Shown: piece by piece, positions 42,630 to 50,972 of the stretch
How the letters are laid out: each line of letters begins with the position of its first letter
Position numbering within the stretch: position 1 is the stretch's first letter
Source: an uncultured Caldilineales bacterium
GTDB lineage: Bacteria; Chloroflexota; Anaerolineae; JAAEKA01
Direction of reading: 5' to 3'
Assembly (NCBI GenBank): GCA_937907455.1
Contig: CALESQ010000007.1
Span: forward strand, 1 to 59,794
DNA: 59,794 nucleotides
Translations under genes and position numbers: made by a program
The notes under the pieces: model-generated
Told to the model about the DNA's origin: nothing
The model's database searches: none
Seen by the model: only the letters and a program-made list of their open reading frames with translations

Positions 42630-44231
42630 ATGCTGCGTAATCTGTTGGTTCTTCTGTTGCTTTTGCTGCCTGTGCAGCCGGCTGCTGCTTCTTATGCTGC
42701 CGCTCCCCCAGGCTTTTTGCGCGTGCAGGGTCGGCACATCGTAGATTCCACAGGGCGACGCGTGTCGTTGCGCGGCGTCAACATGGACACATTCTACTAC
42801 GCCCTGCCCTGGAACCCCAACGCAGCGTGGGAGTATGCCGATCAGCAGGACATTGCCTATCTGGCCGATCTGGGGGTGACCTCGATCCGCCTGGCAGTGC
42901 ATTGGCGCTACTTTGAAACCACCCTCGGCTACGATCTGATAGATGCCTATTTGGACTGGTGCGAGCAGGCGGGGATCTATGTGGTGCTGGATATGCACGT
43001 TGTGCCTCCGGCAGAGGACCTGGTTAACCCCGCAATCTGGACAGACCCCGCCGTGCAGCAGCAAATGCTTGATCTATGGGCTGAGATTGCCGCGCGCTAT
43101 GCCGACCGCACCATTCTGGCCGGTTATGACCTGTTCAACGAGCCTGGGCCACCTGATGCAGCTCAATGGTGGAGTTTGGCGCAGCGCCTCACCGCGGCCA
43201 TTCGCGCGGTAGATGCCAACCACATGCTTTTCGTAGAGCTGCCCACCACCACCGGCGCGGCCTTTCAGCGCATCGGCGATGCCAATGTGGTCTATTCTTA
43301 TCACGATTACACCCCCTTTGTGGTGTCTCACGCCGGTGCCGAGTGGGTAGGCGACTCACCCATCCCTGACAATTATTCTTATCCTGGCAGCGTGTTGAAC
43401 GGCACTACATGGGCCAACTACGCGGCAGATGCCCCAAGTTATAGCCAGCCCTTTTCCGACTGGACGCAGGTGGACAGCGGCGATTTGCAGGTGCCTGCTG
43501 CTGTCGAGTTCGCTACACTCAAGCCAGCTACATCGGGCGCAGCCCATGACGTGTGGTTCGATGATTTTGCGCTGTGGCGCAACGGGGTTGTGCAGCCTTT
43601 AGTCAACGCCGATGCCGAGACCGCCTCTGGTGCGGATCCGGCATGGCCCGCTAACTGGTATTTCTGGAGCAGCAGTGACGGGCGCGGTGGCGCGTGGAGC
43701 ACTATTGCCGCCCACAGTGGCACGCGCAGCTTGCAACTTCGCGGCAGCGATGACGGTTTTGCCATCTGGGGGCAGAGTGCCTGGATTTTTACCGCGCCGC
43801 TGGTGGCTGTGCAACCCGGTGACACACTGCGCGTGCAAGGGTGGCTGCTGGCTCCCGACAACCGCGGCGCGGTCAGTCTTGGGGTGGATTACCTCAACGG
43901 CGTGTACGAGGACTACGATGCGACACGCTTGCTGGCCGATGTGCAGCCATATCTCGACTGGGCTGCGGCAGAGGGTGTGCCGCTGTATGTAGGGGAGTTT
44001 GGAGCCATGGGCCGCGCGCCCGGCGACTCACGTCCCAATCTGGTGCGCGACAAAATTGCGTTGATGAACCGCGCTGATGTGCATTGGGCGCTGTGGACCT
44101 ATCGCGATCTGGGCGATATGAGCTTTGGCCTGGTGCATGACGAGGCACTGGATGAAACATTGGCCGAGGTGCTGCGGCAGGGAATGCGTTGGCAGCGCAT
44201 CTATCTGCCGCTGATCCTGGCGCGTCGTTAA
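42630..44231 (+). CDS. Secreted GH5-like glycosidase with an inserted beta-sandwich domain
   Basis: 533 residues. Signal peptide (LLVLLLLLLPVQPAAA), then a (beta/alpha)8 GH5 cellulase-like domain opening with SLRGVNMDTFYYALPW. The acid/base is in YDLFNEPGPP (about residue 170) and the nucleophile in LYVGEFGAMG (about 456). Between them, after about residue 270, some 160 residues form a beta-rich, carbohydrate-binding-module-like insert (FSDWTQVDSG ... TRSLQLRGSDDGFAIWG ... VQGWLLAPDNRGAVSLGVDY). The C-terminus QRIYLPLILARR resembles the YLPLxL tail of many Chloroflexota exported proteins. It would hydrolyse a beta-glucan or mannan outside the cell. No clear Shine-Dalgarno. Confidence 0.85.
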   Translation: MLRNLLVLLLLLLPVQPAAASYAAAPPGFLRVQGRHIVDSTGRRVSLRGVNMDTFYYALPWNPNAAWEYADQQDIAYLADLGVTSIRLAVHWRYFETTLGYDLIDAYLDWCEQAGIYVVLDMHVVPPAEDLVNPAIWTDPAVQQQMLDLWAEIAARYADRTILAGYDLFNEPGPPDAAQWWSLAQRLTAAIRAVDANHMLFVELPTTTGAAFQRIGDANVVYSYHDYTPFVVSHAGAEWVGDSPIPDNYSYPGSVLNGTTWANYAADAPSYSQPFSDWTQVDSGDLQVPAAVEFATLKPATSGAAHDVWFDDFALWRNGVVQPLVNADAETASGADPAWPANWYFWSSSDGRGGAWSTIAAHSGTRSLQLRGSDDGFAIWGQSAWIFTAPLVAVQPGDTLRVQGWLLAPDNRGAVSLGVDYLNGVYEDYDATRLLADVQPYLDWAAAEGVPLYVGEFGAMGRAPGDSRPNLVRDKIALMNRADVHWALWTYRDLGDMSFGLVHDEALDETLAEVLRQGMRWQRIYLPLILARR

Positions 44232-44244
44232 CATCTGGCCTGAA

Positions 44245-44940
44245 GATTGGGAATCGCCTGCTCGGGCCGGTCTCCTGTCTGCTTGGGCCGGTCTCCAGAC
44301 CGTGCCCCCGCTGCCCGACTCGGTCTGGAGATTGGGAATCGTCTGCTCGGGCCGGTCTCCTGTCTGCTTGGGCCGGTCTCCAGACCGTGCCCCGCTGCCC
44401 GACTCGGTCTGGAGATTGGGAAGCGCCTGCTCGGGCCGGTCTCCTGTCTGCTTGGGTCGGTCTCCAGACCGTGTCCCCGCTGCCCGACTCGGTCTGGAGA
44501 TTGGGAATCGCCTGCTCGGGTCGGTCTCCTGTCTGCTTGGGCCGGTCTCCAGACCGTGCCCCCGCTGCCCGACTCGGTCTGGAGATTGGGAATCGCCTGC
44601 TCGGGGCGGTCTCCTGTCTGCTTGGGCCGGTCTCCAGACCGTGCCCCCGCTGCCCGACTCGGTCTGGAGATTGGGAATCGTCTGCTCGGGCCGGTCTCCT
44701 GTCTGCTTGGGCCGGTCTCCAGACCGTGCCCCGCTGCCCGACTCGGTCTGGAGATTGGGAATCGCCTGCTCGGGCCGGTCTCCAGACCGTGCCCCGCTGC
44801 CCGACTCGGTCTGGAGATTGGGAATCGCCTGCTCGGGGCGGTCTCCTGTCTGCTCGGGCCGGTCTCCAGGCCGTGCCCCCGCTGCCCGACTCGGTCTGGA
44901 GATTGGGAATCATCCGGAGGGGCCCGCCGGAGCGGCATGG
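44245..44940. repeat. 85-bp tandem repeat array (8 units plus partial)
   Basis: Units begin GATTGGGAATCG at 44245, 44330, 44414, 44499, 44584, 44669, 44753, 44816 and 44901, so periods are 85, 84, 85, 85, 85, 84, 63 and 85 bp. The 63-bp unit lacks one internal CTCCTGTCTGCTTGGGCCGGT-type segment. Each unit contains CGGTCTGGAGA and its reverse complement TCTCCAGACCG, so it can fold. Long open frames run through it on both strands but are periodic artefacts. It occupies nearly all of the 714-bp gap between two convergent genes. Confidence 0.95.
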
Positions 44941-44945
44941 TTGGG

Positions 44946-46328
44946 TTAGCGCCTCGAGCTAAGTAGCGCCTCGAAGTAGTGGATTACCGTCTCGATGCCG
45001 CGGTAGAAGCAATCCAGCGACAGCTTTTCGTTGGGGGCATGGGCGTTGTCGTCGGGCAGGCCAAAGCCCATCATCACCACTGGCACGCCCAGAATATCCT
45101 GAAATTCAGCTACAATCGGCAGAGTGCCGCCAGTGCGCATGAACATGGGGGCAGCGTTGAAGCCGGCCTCGTAGGCGCGGGCGGCGGCCTGCACTGCCGG
45201 GTGATGCAAATCTACCACAGACCAGCGCGCCAGCCCCAGGGTGCGTACAGTCACCGTGACCGTGTCGGGAGTCAGCGTGTGGATGTATTGCTCAAACAGC
45301 GCCGCGATCTCTTGCGGTTCCTGGTTGGGTACCAGGCGCATACTCACTTTGGCGGCGGCGCGCGCCGGGATCACCGTCTTTTTGCCTTCCCCTGTGAAGC
45401 CGCCCGGCATGCCGTGGATATCCAGCGTAGGACGCACGCTCAGGCGCTCAGCCGCGCTGTAGCCTGCCTCACCCGCCACCGCTGGCACACCCATCAGCTC
45501 GCGCATCGAGTCGTGCGTCACTGGCAGCTCGGCCAGCAGGCGGCGCTCCTCGTCATCAATCGGCGCTACCTTGTCGTAGAAGCCGGGGATCAGTACACGC
45601 CGGCTGACGCCATCCTGCAACTGCGCCAACAGGCGCACCAGCACGTTGAAGGGGTTGTCTACCTCGCCGCCGAAGCCGCCGGAGTGCAGATCGGTAGCCG
45701 GGCCTTGCACCTCAACCTGCATGTAAGCCATGCCGCGTGTACCGTGGTTGATCAGTGGTTGGTCCGGGGCCAGAATGTTAGAGTCGCAGATCAGCACGCT
45801 GTCGCAGGCCAGCATGGCGCGATGCTGCTCTGTCCACGCCGCCAGGTTCGGGCTGGAGATTTCCTCTTCGCCTTCTACCATCAGCTTGATATTGATGGGC
45901 AAGCGGCCTGTGGTGCGCAGATACGCTTCGATTGCGGCCAGCACGATGTAGACCTGACCCTTGTCGTCGCTGGCTCCGCGGCAAAACAGATTGCCGTCGC
46001 GCACGGTTGCTTCAAAGGGAGGTGACAGCCACTCCTCCACCGGGTCTACCGGCTGCACGTCGTAGTGGCCGTAGAAGAGCAGGGTGGGGGCGGCCGCCCC
46101 GGCGCCCAGCCATTCGCCGTAAACCACCGGCGCGCCGGCTGTGGGCATCACCGCGACCTGCTGCAAGCCAGCCGTGCGCATGGCATCGGCCAGCCAGTCG
46201 GCGGCGGCCAGGATATCCGCGTGGGCTTCCGGCAGTGTGCTGATGCTGGCAATGCGCAGAAAATCTGCCAGTTGATCGAGATAACGCTCATGGTGCGAGT
46301 GGCTGAATGCAAGCGCCTGGTCAGACAT
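44946..46328 (-). CDS. M20 family metallopeptidase (dipeptidase)
   Basis: 460 residues. Zinc-site motifs are intact: LLFYGHYDVQPVDP, CRGASDDKGQV, MVEGEEEISSPNL (general base Glu), and the C-terminal PNEKLSLDCFYRGIE region. The dimerisation domain contains HSGGFGGEVDNPFNVLV, typical of the CNDP/ArgE-DapE-like dipeptidase branch. It hydrolyses short peptides or N-acyl amino acids in the cytoplasm. AAAGGAGG precedes the ATG. Confidence 0.93.
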   Translation of the reverse strand: MSDQALAFSHSHHERYLDQLADFLRIASISTLPEAHADILAAADWLADAMRTAGLQQVAVMPTAGAPVVYGEWLGAGAAAPTLLFYGHYDVQPVDPVEEWLSPPFEATVRDGNLFCRGASDDKGQVYIVLAAIEAYLRTTGRLPINIKLMVEGEEEISSPNLAAWTEQHRAMLACDSVLICDSNILAPDQPLINHGTRGMAYMQVEVQGPATDLHSGGFGGEVDNPFNVLVRLLAQLQDGVSRRVLIPGFYDKVAPIDDEERRLLAELPVTHDSMRELMGVPAVAGEAGYSAAERLSVRPTLDIHGMPGGFTGEGKKTVIPARAAAKVSMRLVPNQEPQEIAALFEQYIHTLTPDTVTVTVRTLGLARWSVVDLHHPAVQAAARAYEAGFNAAPMFMRTGGTLPIVAEFQDILGVPVVMMGFGLPDDNAHAPNEKLSLDCFYRGIETVIHYFEALLSSRR

Positions 46329-46375
46329 AGAACCTCCTTTGCAGGCAGAAGGATGGGGATAAGCTGTTGCCTTTC

Positions 46376-46404
46376 AGTATAGCATGGGGGCGCGGCGAAA
46401 GCAA
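46376..46404 (-). promoter_or_regulatory. Promoter for the M20 peptidase
   Basis: On the minus strand TTGCTT (46399-46404), 17-bp spacer, TATACT (46376-46381), about 48 bp before the ATG. Confidence 0.55.
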
Positions 46405-46427
46405 AAGGCCGATGGTTTTGCCGGGGG

Positions 46428-46456
46428 TTGGAGCCGTCCCGCTATTGTGCTATAAT
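46428..46456 (+). promoter_or_regulatory. Promoter for the Na/Pi-type transporter-Usp operon
   Basis: TTGGAG (46428-46433), 17-bp spacer, perfect TATAAT (46451-46456), about 72 bp before the ATG at 46528. Confidence 0.65.
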
Positions 46457-46527
46457 TGTTGCGGCGAGTGGGCAGTATGACTTGCCGCCGTTGCAGTACT
46501 ATCCAGCCTGTTGCAGGAGATATTTTC

Positions 46528-47649
46528 ATGTCTGAGCCGTTGACTCCTCAGCCGCAAGACACCCAGCCCGGCCTTCCCTCGAAAAGAGTGCCTCAGACGC
46601 GACGGACGTGGCGCATCCGCTGGGATAAAATCGGCTTGTTCACGCTCAGCTTGTTTCTCTTTATCCTGGCGTTGACGCTGATGAAGGATGGCGCTCGCGG
46701 GCTGGCTCCGCTGGTGCGCGACTCGTTTCGCGTCACCAACCCCGCCAACAGCCTCGGCTTTGGCTGGATCTTTGCCTATGTGGTAATGAGTGGCTCGCCG
46801 GTGGCTGCGGCCACGCTCACCTTCTTCGATGCCGGGGTGATCACTAAACTGGAAGCCTTCACCATGATCACCGGCAGCCGCATGGGGGCCAGCTTCATCG
46901 TGCTGTTTATCGGCTTTATCTACGTGTTGCGTGGCCGCAACCGAGCCACCAGCCTTAGCATGGGGCTGACTTCGCTCACTGTGACGTGGACTACCTACCT
47001 GGCCGGGCTGGCTATCGGCGTGCTCACACTGCAAGTTGGTGTGTTTGATCGGGTGCAACTGCGTTCTGGCGCGGCGCTTAACTCGGCGTTGGACTATGTA
47101 TTCGACCCCATTGCTCTGTTTTTCAAAGGTTTTTTGCCTGGTTGGGGGTTGTTTTTTGTCGGGATGGGCATTATCCTGCTGAGTTTTAACCTGTTTGATC
47201 GTTGTCTGCCGGAGATGTCTATCAAGGAAGGGCAGGCTGGGCCGGTATCGCGCATGGTCTATCGGCCTTGGGTGATGTTTTTGCTGGGCGCAGGCGTTAC
47301 TATGATCTCGATGTCGGTGAGCGTGTCGCTGGGCATTCTGGTTCCCCTCAGCAATCGCGGCTTTATCCGCCGCGAGAACGTCATCCCTTACATCATGGGC
47401 GCCAACATCACCACGTTTATAGATACGCTGCTGGCGGCGGTGCTGCTGAACAACCCAGCGGCTTTTACCGTGGTACTCACCGAGATGTTAAGCATCACGA
47501 TTGTGTCGTTGTTGATCCTGCTGTTTGTCTATCGCCATTTCGAGACGTTGTCGTTGCGTTTGGTGAACTTGATCACCAAAAACGGGCGCAACCTGGCCCT
47601 GTTTATGACCGTGCTCTTCGTCGTTCCTATCGTGCTGTTGTTGCTTTAA
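46528..47649 (+). CDS. Na/Pi-cotransporter II-like membrane protein
   Basis: 373 residues, N-terminal ~30 cytoplasmic and basic, then about eight membrane segments. The two inverted-repeat signatures of NptA/PNaS transporters are recognisable: MSGSPVAAATLTFFDAGVIT with MITGSRMGASFIVLFIGF, and IMGANITTFIDTLLAAVLLN. There is no C-terminal PhoU domain. It may move phosphate or another anion with sodium; the substrate is unproven. GGAGA precedes the ATG. It is followed after 25 bp by a Usp gene. Confidence 0.75.
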   Translation: MSEPLTPQPQDTQPGLPSKRVPQTRRTWRIRWDKIGLFTLSLFLFILALTLMKDGARGLAPLVRDSFRVTNPANSLGFGWIFAYVVMSGSPVAAATLTFFDAGVITKLEAFTMITGSRMGASFIVLFIGFIYVLRGRNRATSLSMGLTSLTVTWTTYLAGLAIGVLTLQVGVFDRVQLRSGAALNSALDYVFDPIALFFKGFLPGWGLFFVGMGIILLSFNLFDRCLPEMSIKEGQAGPVSRMVYRPWVMFLLGAGVTMISMSVSVSLGILVPLSNRGFIRRENVIPYIMGANITTFIDTLLAAVLLNNPAAFTVVLTEMLSITIVSLLILLFVYRHFETLSLRLVNLITKNGRNLALFMTVLFVVPIVLLLL

Positions 47650-47674
47650 TTTGCAGCCCAGGAGAGTTCCGTCT

Positions 47675-48493
47675 GTGAAAATCTTGCTTGCCGTCGGTGG
47701 CGGCCCCCATTCAGAAAAAGTGTTATTGCTTGGCAGGCAGCTCATTCAGTGTACCAATGAAACGCCTACCGTGTTGACAGTGGCGCGGCGCAAAGAAGAC
47801 CTGCCCAAATCAGAAGCCTTGCTGCAACACGTTCAGGCGGTGATGGCTGACTTGCCCTGCGTAGCCACCCAACTGCGCTTTGGTCAACCGGCTAAAGAAA
47901 TTCTGGCCGAGGCCAGACAGGGCCGCTATGACCTGTTGATCATGGGCGAGCGGCCCCAGCACACGCTGAGGGCACGCGTGTTCGGCCCCACCGTGCTGGA
48001 GGTGGTGGAACATGCGGCTTGTCCGGTGCTGATTGCCAAAGGTGATATCCGCCCTATTCGTCGTATTTTGTTGTGCGAAAGCGGAGCCATGACCCCCTCG
48101 TTGCATACGCGCTTCACCGCGCACCTGGCCGATATGTTGCAGGGTGAAGAGCAGATCATCGTGCTGCATGTCATGTCGCAGTTCACCGCATGGCCCGGCC
48201 TGCCTGATGATGACCTGCAAGCCAGCGCCGAAGAGCTGATCGAAGATCACACGCCTGAAGGTGAATGGCTGCACAGCGATCTGCAAATGCTGACATCGTC
48301 TCAGGTGCAGGCACAGGCCAAAGTGCGCCACGGCCCTGTGATCGAAGAGATTCTGGCCGAGTGCGCGAAAACTCCCTATGACCTGGTGGTGATCGGCGCG
48401 CACCGTGAGGCCGGCTGGCAGCGCGTGTTGCTGGAAAACATCGCCCGCGAGCTGATCAAACGCATTCCTCAGCCAGTCTTGGTGGTGCGCTAG
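47675..48493 (+). CDS. Tandem universal stress protein
   Basis: 272 residues made of two Usp domains. Domain 1: VKILLAVGGGPHSEKVLLLG with DLLIMGERPQ and PVLIAKG; domain 2: RPIRRILLCESGAM with DLVVIGAHREAGWQRVLLEN. The nucleotide-binding GX2GX9G pattern is partial. The GTG start at 47675 has AGGAGA upstream. It is likely a soluble partner or sensor for the preceding transporter, an arrangement common for Usp proteins (inference). The stop abuts the deaminase stop on the other strand with no gap. Confidence 0.83.
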   Translation: MKILLAVGGGPHSEKVLLLGRQLIQCTNETPTVLTVARRKEDLPKSEALLQHVQAVMADLPCVATQLRFGQPAKEILAEARQGRYDLLIMGERPQHTLRARVFGPTVLEVVEHAACPVLIAKGDIRPIRRILLCESGAMTPSLHTRFTAHLADMLQGEEQIIVLHVMSQFTAWPGLPDDDLQASAEELIEDHTPEGEWLHSDLQMLTSSQVQAQAKVRHGPVIEEILAECAKTPYDLVVIGAHREAGWQRVLLENIARELIKRIPQPVLVVR

Positions 48494-48931
48494 CTATACA
48501 CCGATGTCTTCATTCCACAGCTCAGGTCGGGCTGCAATAAAGCGTTCCATCAGATCAATGCATTCTGCATCGTCGACGATGGTCAGTTCAACCCCCCGCG
48601 CGCGCAGGTAGTTTTCCGGGCCTTGAAAGGTACGGTTTTCGCCGATGACAATGCGGGGGATTTTGTACAACAACGCTGTGCCGCTGCACATATCGCACGG
48701 CGACAGAGTAGAGTAAAGCACGGCCCGGCTGTAAGCGCTTGCGCTCAGGCGGCCGGCATTCTCCAGACAGTCCATTTCAGCATGAAGGATGGCGCTACCG
48801 CGCTGTACACGGCGGTTGTGGCCGCGTCCTGCAATTTCGCCATCAATCACCAGCACCGAGCCGATAGGGATGCCACCTTCAGCCAGCCCTTGCCGGGCTT
48901 CTTCGATGGCAGCACGCATAAATTGGTCCAT
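48494..48931 (-). CDS. Cytosine deaminase, yeast FCY1-like (CDA superfamily)
   Basis: 145 residues. The zinc site is complete: HAEMDCLENAGRL (His and Glu) and TLSPCDMCSGT (two Cys). The long C-terminal match (GENRTFQGPENYLRARGVEL then ERFIAARPELWNEDIGV) is characteristic of FCY1-type cytosine deaminase rather than TadA. It converts cytosine to uracil. GGAGA precedes the ATG at 48931. It is the last gene of the BMP importer operon, 32 bp after a permease gene, which points to salvage of imported nucleobases. Confidence 0.9.
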   Translation of the reverse strand: MDQFMRAAIEEARQGLAEGGIPIGSVLVIDGEIAGRGHNRRVQRGSAILHAEMDCLENAGRLSASAYSRAVLYSTLSPCDMCSGTALLYKIPRIVIGENRTFQGPENYLRARGVELTIVDDAECIDLMERFIAARPELWNEDIGV

Positions 48932-48963
48932 GGTTTCGTCTCCACAGGTGTCAGTTGCCCTTG

Positions 48964-49911
48964 CTATTCGCGACGATAGGGCTTGAGGTACGCGCCGGGG
49001 TAGGCCGCATGGCGGCCCGTTAAAGCCAGCGCCAGAATGGTAACCAGATAAGGCAGAGCCAGCAGCGCCTCGTAGGGCAGGGTAAAGCCGAGCGTTTGCA
49101 GGCGGAGTTGCAAGGCGAAAACGCCGCCGAAAATCAATGCTCCCAGCACGCCGCGCGCCGGATCCCAGCGGGCAAAGATCACCAGAGCAATGGCTACCCA
49201 ACCGCGCCCGGCCACAATGCCCGGCGAAAAGGAGCCAAGCTGTGCCAGCGACAAAAACGCACCGCCCGCGGCCATCAGCGCGCCTCCCAGCAACACCGCC
49301 AGGCTACGCACACGATAAACGTTGATGCCCGCGGCGTCAGCAGCTTCGGGGTTTTCCCCCACCGCCCGTACCGCCAGGCCAAAGTGGCTGTGATAGAGCA
49401 ACCACGCGCTTGCCGGCAGCACTACAAGAAAGGCCAGATAGGTGAGGGCATACTGGTTAAGTATCGGCCCCAGCAGCGGCACGCTGTTGAACAGCTCGAC
49501 TTGAGCGAAAGGCTGAACGCGCGGCAGCACGGCGTTTTCGCCAAATACCGAACGAAAGCCAAACAGCGCCAGTGCTGTCGCCAACAGGGTAATCCCCAGA
49601 CCGGCAACGTGTTGGTTCACACCCAGATACACACTCAACAGCGCCATCAGTCCGGCCAGCAACAGGCCTGCCAGCATGGCGGCCGCCATGCCCAGCCAGA
49701 GATAGCCAGGCAGGCCCGCGGCGTGCGCGTGAAAAGCTGCTGCAAAGCCGGCAAAAGCCCCCATAAACATAATACCCTCGATGCCCAGGTTGAGCACTCC
49801 GGCACGTTCTGTGATGATTTCGCCGAGTGTGGCGAAGATCAGCGGTGTGGCCACGCGCAGCGTGGCCGCAGCCCAGCCAACCAAAAACAGCGCCAGACCG
49901 GTGTTATCCAT
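48964..49911 (-). CDS. Nucleoside ABC transporter permease (second)
   Basis: 315 residues, about eight membrane segments, of the BPD_transp_2 family used by BMP-type importers. TPLIFATLGEIITERAGVLN and LGIEGIMFMGAFAGF are the family signature, and GLAVRAVGENPEAADAAGIN is the coupling loop. The ATG at 49911 overlaps the preceding permease stop (TGATG); a GTG at 49914 is the alternative. It forms a heterodimer with the upstream permease. Confidence 0.9.
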   Translation of the reverse strand: MDNTGLALFLVGWAAATLRVATPLIFATLGEIITERAGVLNLGIEGIMFMGAFAGFAAAFHAHAAGLPGYLWLGMAAAMLAGLLLAGLMALLSVYLGVNQHVAGLGITLLATALALFGFRSVFGENAVLPRVQPFAQVELFNSVPLLGPILNQYALTYLAFLVVLPASAWLLYHSHFGLAVRAVGENPEAADAAGINVYRVRSLAVLLGGALMAAGGAFLSLAQLGSFSPGIVAGRGWVAIALVIFARWDPARGVLGALIFGGVFALQLRLQTLGFTLPYEALLALPYLVTILALALTGRHAAYPGAYLKPYRRE

Positions 49912-50972
49912 CACATAGCTCCTCTGTCACGTGTCCAGCGGATGCGATAGCGCTGCAACAGCAGCAAGGCCAGCGTCATCAGCAGCAGCGTAGCCAAAAT
50001 CACATCCCCCAGGTAAACAGGCACACCCAGGGCGCGGCTCACGGATTGGCTACCGGTATCTACAAGGCCAATGAACAGTGCCGCCAACCCGGCACCCAGC
50101 GGGTTCAACCCGCCCAGTGTAGCTACGATGATGCCGGTGTAGCCGTGCCCCCCGGAGATAGCATCAATCAGGTGATAGTGAATGCCAGCCACTTCGCTGA
50201 CACCGGCCAACCCGGCAATGCCCCCGCTTAACAGGGCCGTGCGCAGCAAGGTGCGCTCTACGGGGATGCCGGCAAAGCGTGCGGCTTGCGGGGCAAGCCC
50301 TACAGCCCGCATCTGCAAGCCCAGGGTGGTGCGGTTGAGCAGGAACCACAGCAGCAAAATCACCAGCACAGCCACCAGAAAGCCCAGGTGCAGCCGTGAA
50401 CGCGGTATAAGCCGGGGGAAAATGGCGGCGGCGGCGATCTCTGGTGATTGCGGCCATTGCGAGATGGGGTCGCGCCAAGGGCCGTTGAGCAACGCACTCA
50501 CTCCCAGCAACGCCACCGAGTTGAGCAGCAGGGTGGTAACTACTTCGTCAATGGCCAGCTTTACCTTCATCAGTGCGGGCACAGCGATCCATGCGGCTCC
50601 TGCGGCAAAGCCGGCCAGCAGCATCAGCGGGATGGCTATCAATGGCGACGCTGTGTGCATTTGCAGTCCCACGGCAGTAGCTGCGGTGGCGCCAGCCAGC
50701 AATTGGCCTTCGGCCCCGATGTTCCAGAACCCCCCGGCAAAGGCCAACGTGACTGCTGCCCCGGTAAGCAGCAAGGGGGTGGATTTTACCAGCACTTCGA
50801 TGATGCTGACGCGGTTCGACAGCGGTTCCAGCAGGAAATAGTAGTAGGCTTGCAGCGGATTGGCCCGCGCCAGCAATATCAGCGCAGAGGTGACAGCGAA
50901 GGTGAGCACTACGGCCAGCAAGGGAATGACAGCACGCAGCCACAGCGGCGCGGCGCGGCGTTCGATTTTCAT
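49911..50972 (-). CDS. Nucleoside ABC transporter permease (first)
   Basis: 353 residues, about nine membrane segments. Family features: AGGFWNIGAEGQLLAGATAA, AVPALMKVKLAIDEVVTTLL, GLQMRAVGLAPQAARFAGIP (coupling loop) and GGHGYTGIIVATLGGLNPLG. It pairs with the other permease of this BMP-type importer. Its ATG overlaps the ATPase stop by 4 bp (ATGA), so ATPase and both permeases are translated as one chain. Confidence 0.92.
   Translation of the reverse strand: MKIERRAAPLWLRAVIPLLAVVLTFAVTSALILLARANPLQAYYYFLLEPLSNRVSIIEVLVKSTPLLLTGAAVTLAFAGGFWNIGAEGQLLAGATAATAVGLQMHTASPLIAIPLMLLAGFAAGAAWIAVPALMKVKLAIDEVVTTLLLNSVALLGVSALLNGPWRDPISQWPQSPEIAAAAIFPRLIPRSRLHLGFLVAVLVILLLWFLLNRTTLGLQMRAVGLAPQAARFAGIPVERTLLRTALLSGGIAGLAGVSEVAGIHYHLIDAISGGHGYTGIIVATLGGLNPLGAGLAALFIGLVDTGSQSVSRALGVPVYLGDVILATLLLMTLALLLLQRYRIRWTRDRGAM

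Noticed and set aside
44245..44940. CRISPR array
   Set aside because: The whole 85-bp unit is conserved, with no unique spacers between short repeats, and no cas genes are present.
44189..44966. Long overlapping ORFs on both strands (up to about 340 codons) through the 85-bp array
   Set aside because: They arise because the repeat unit lacks stops in most frames; the peptides are periodic (RSPDRAPAARLGLEIGN type) and several frames on both strands are open at once.
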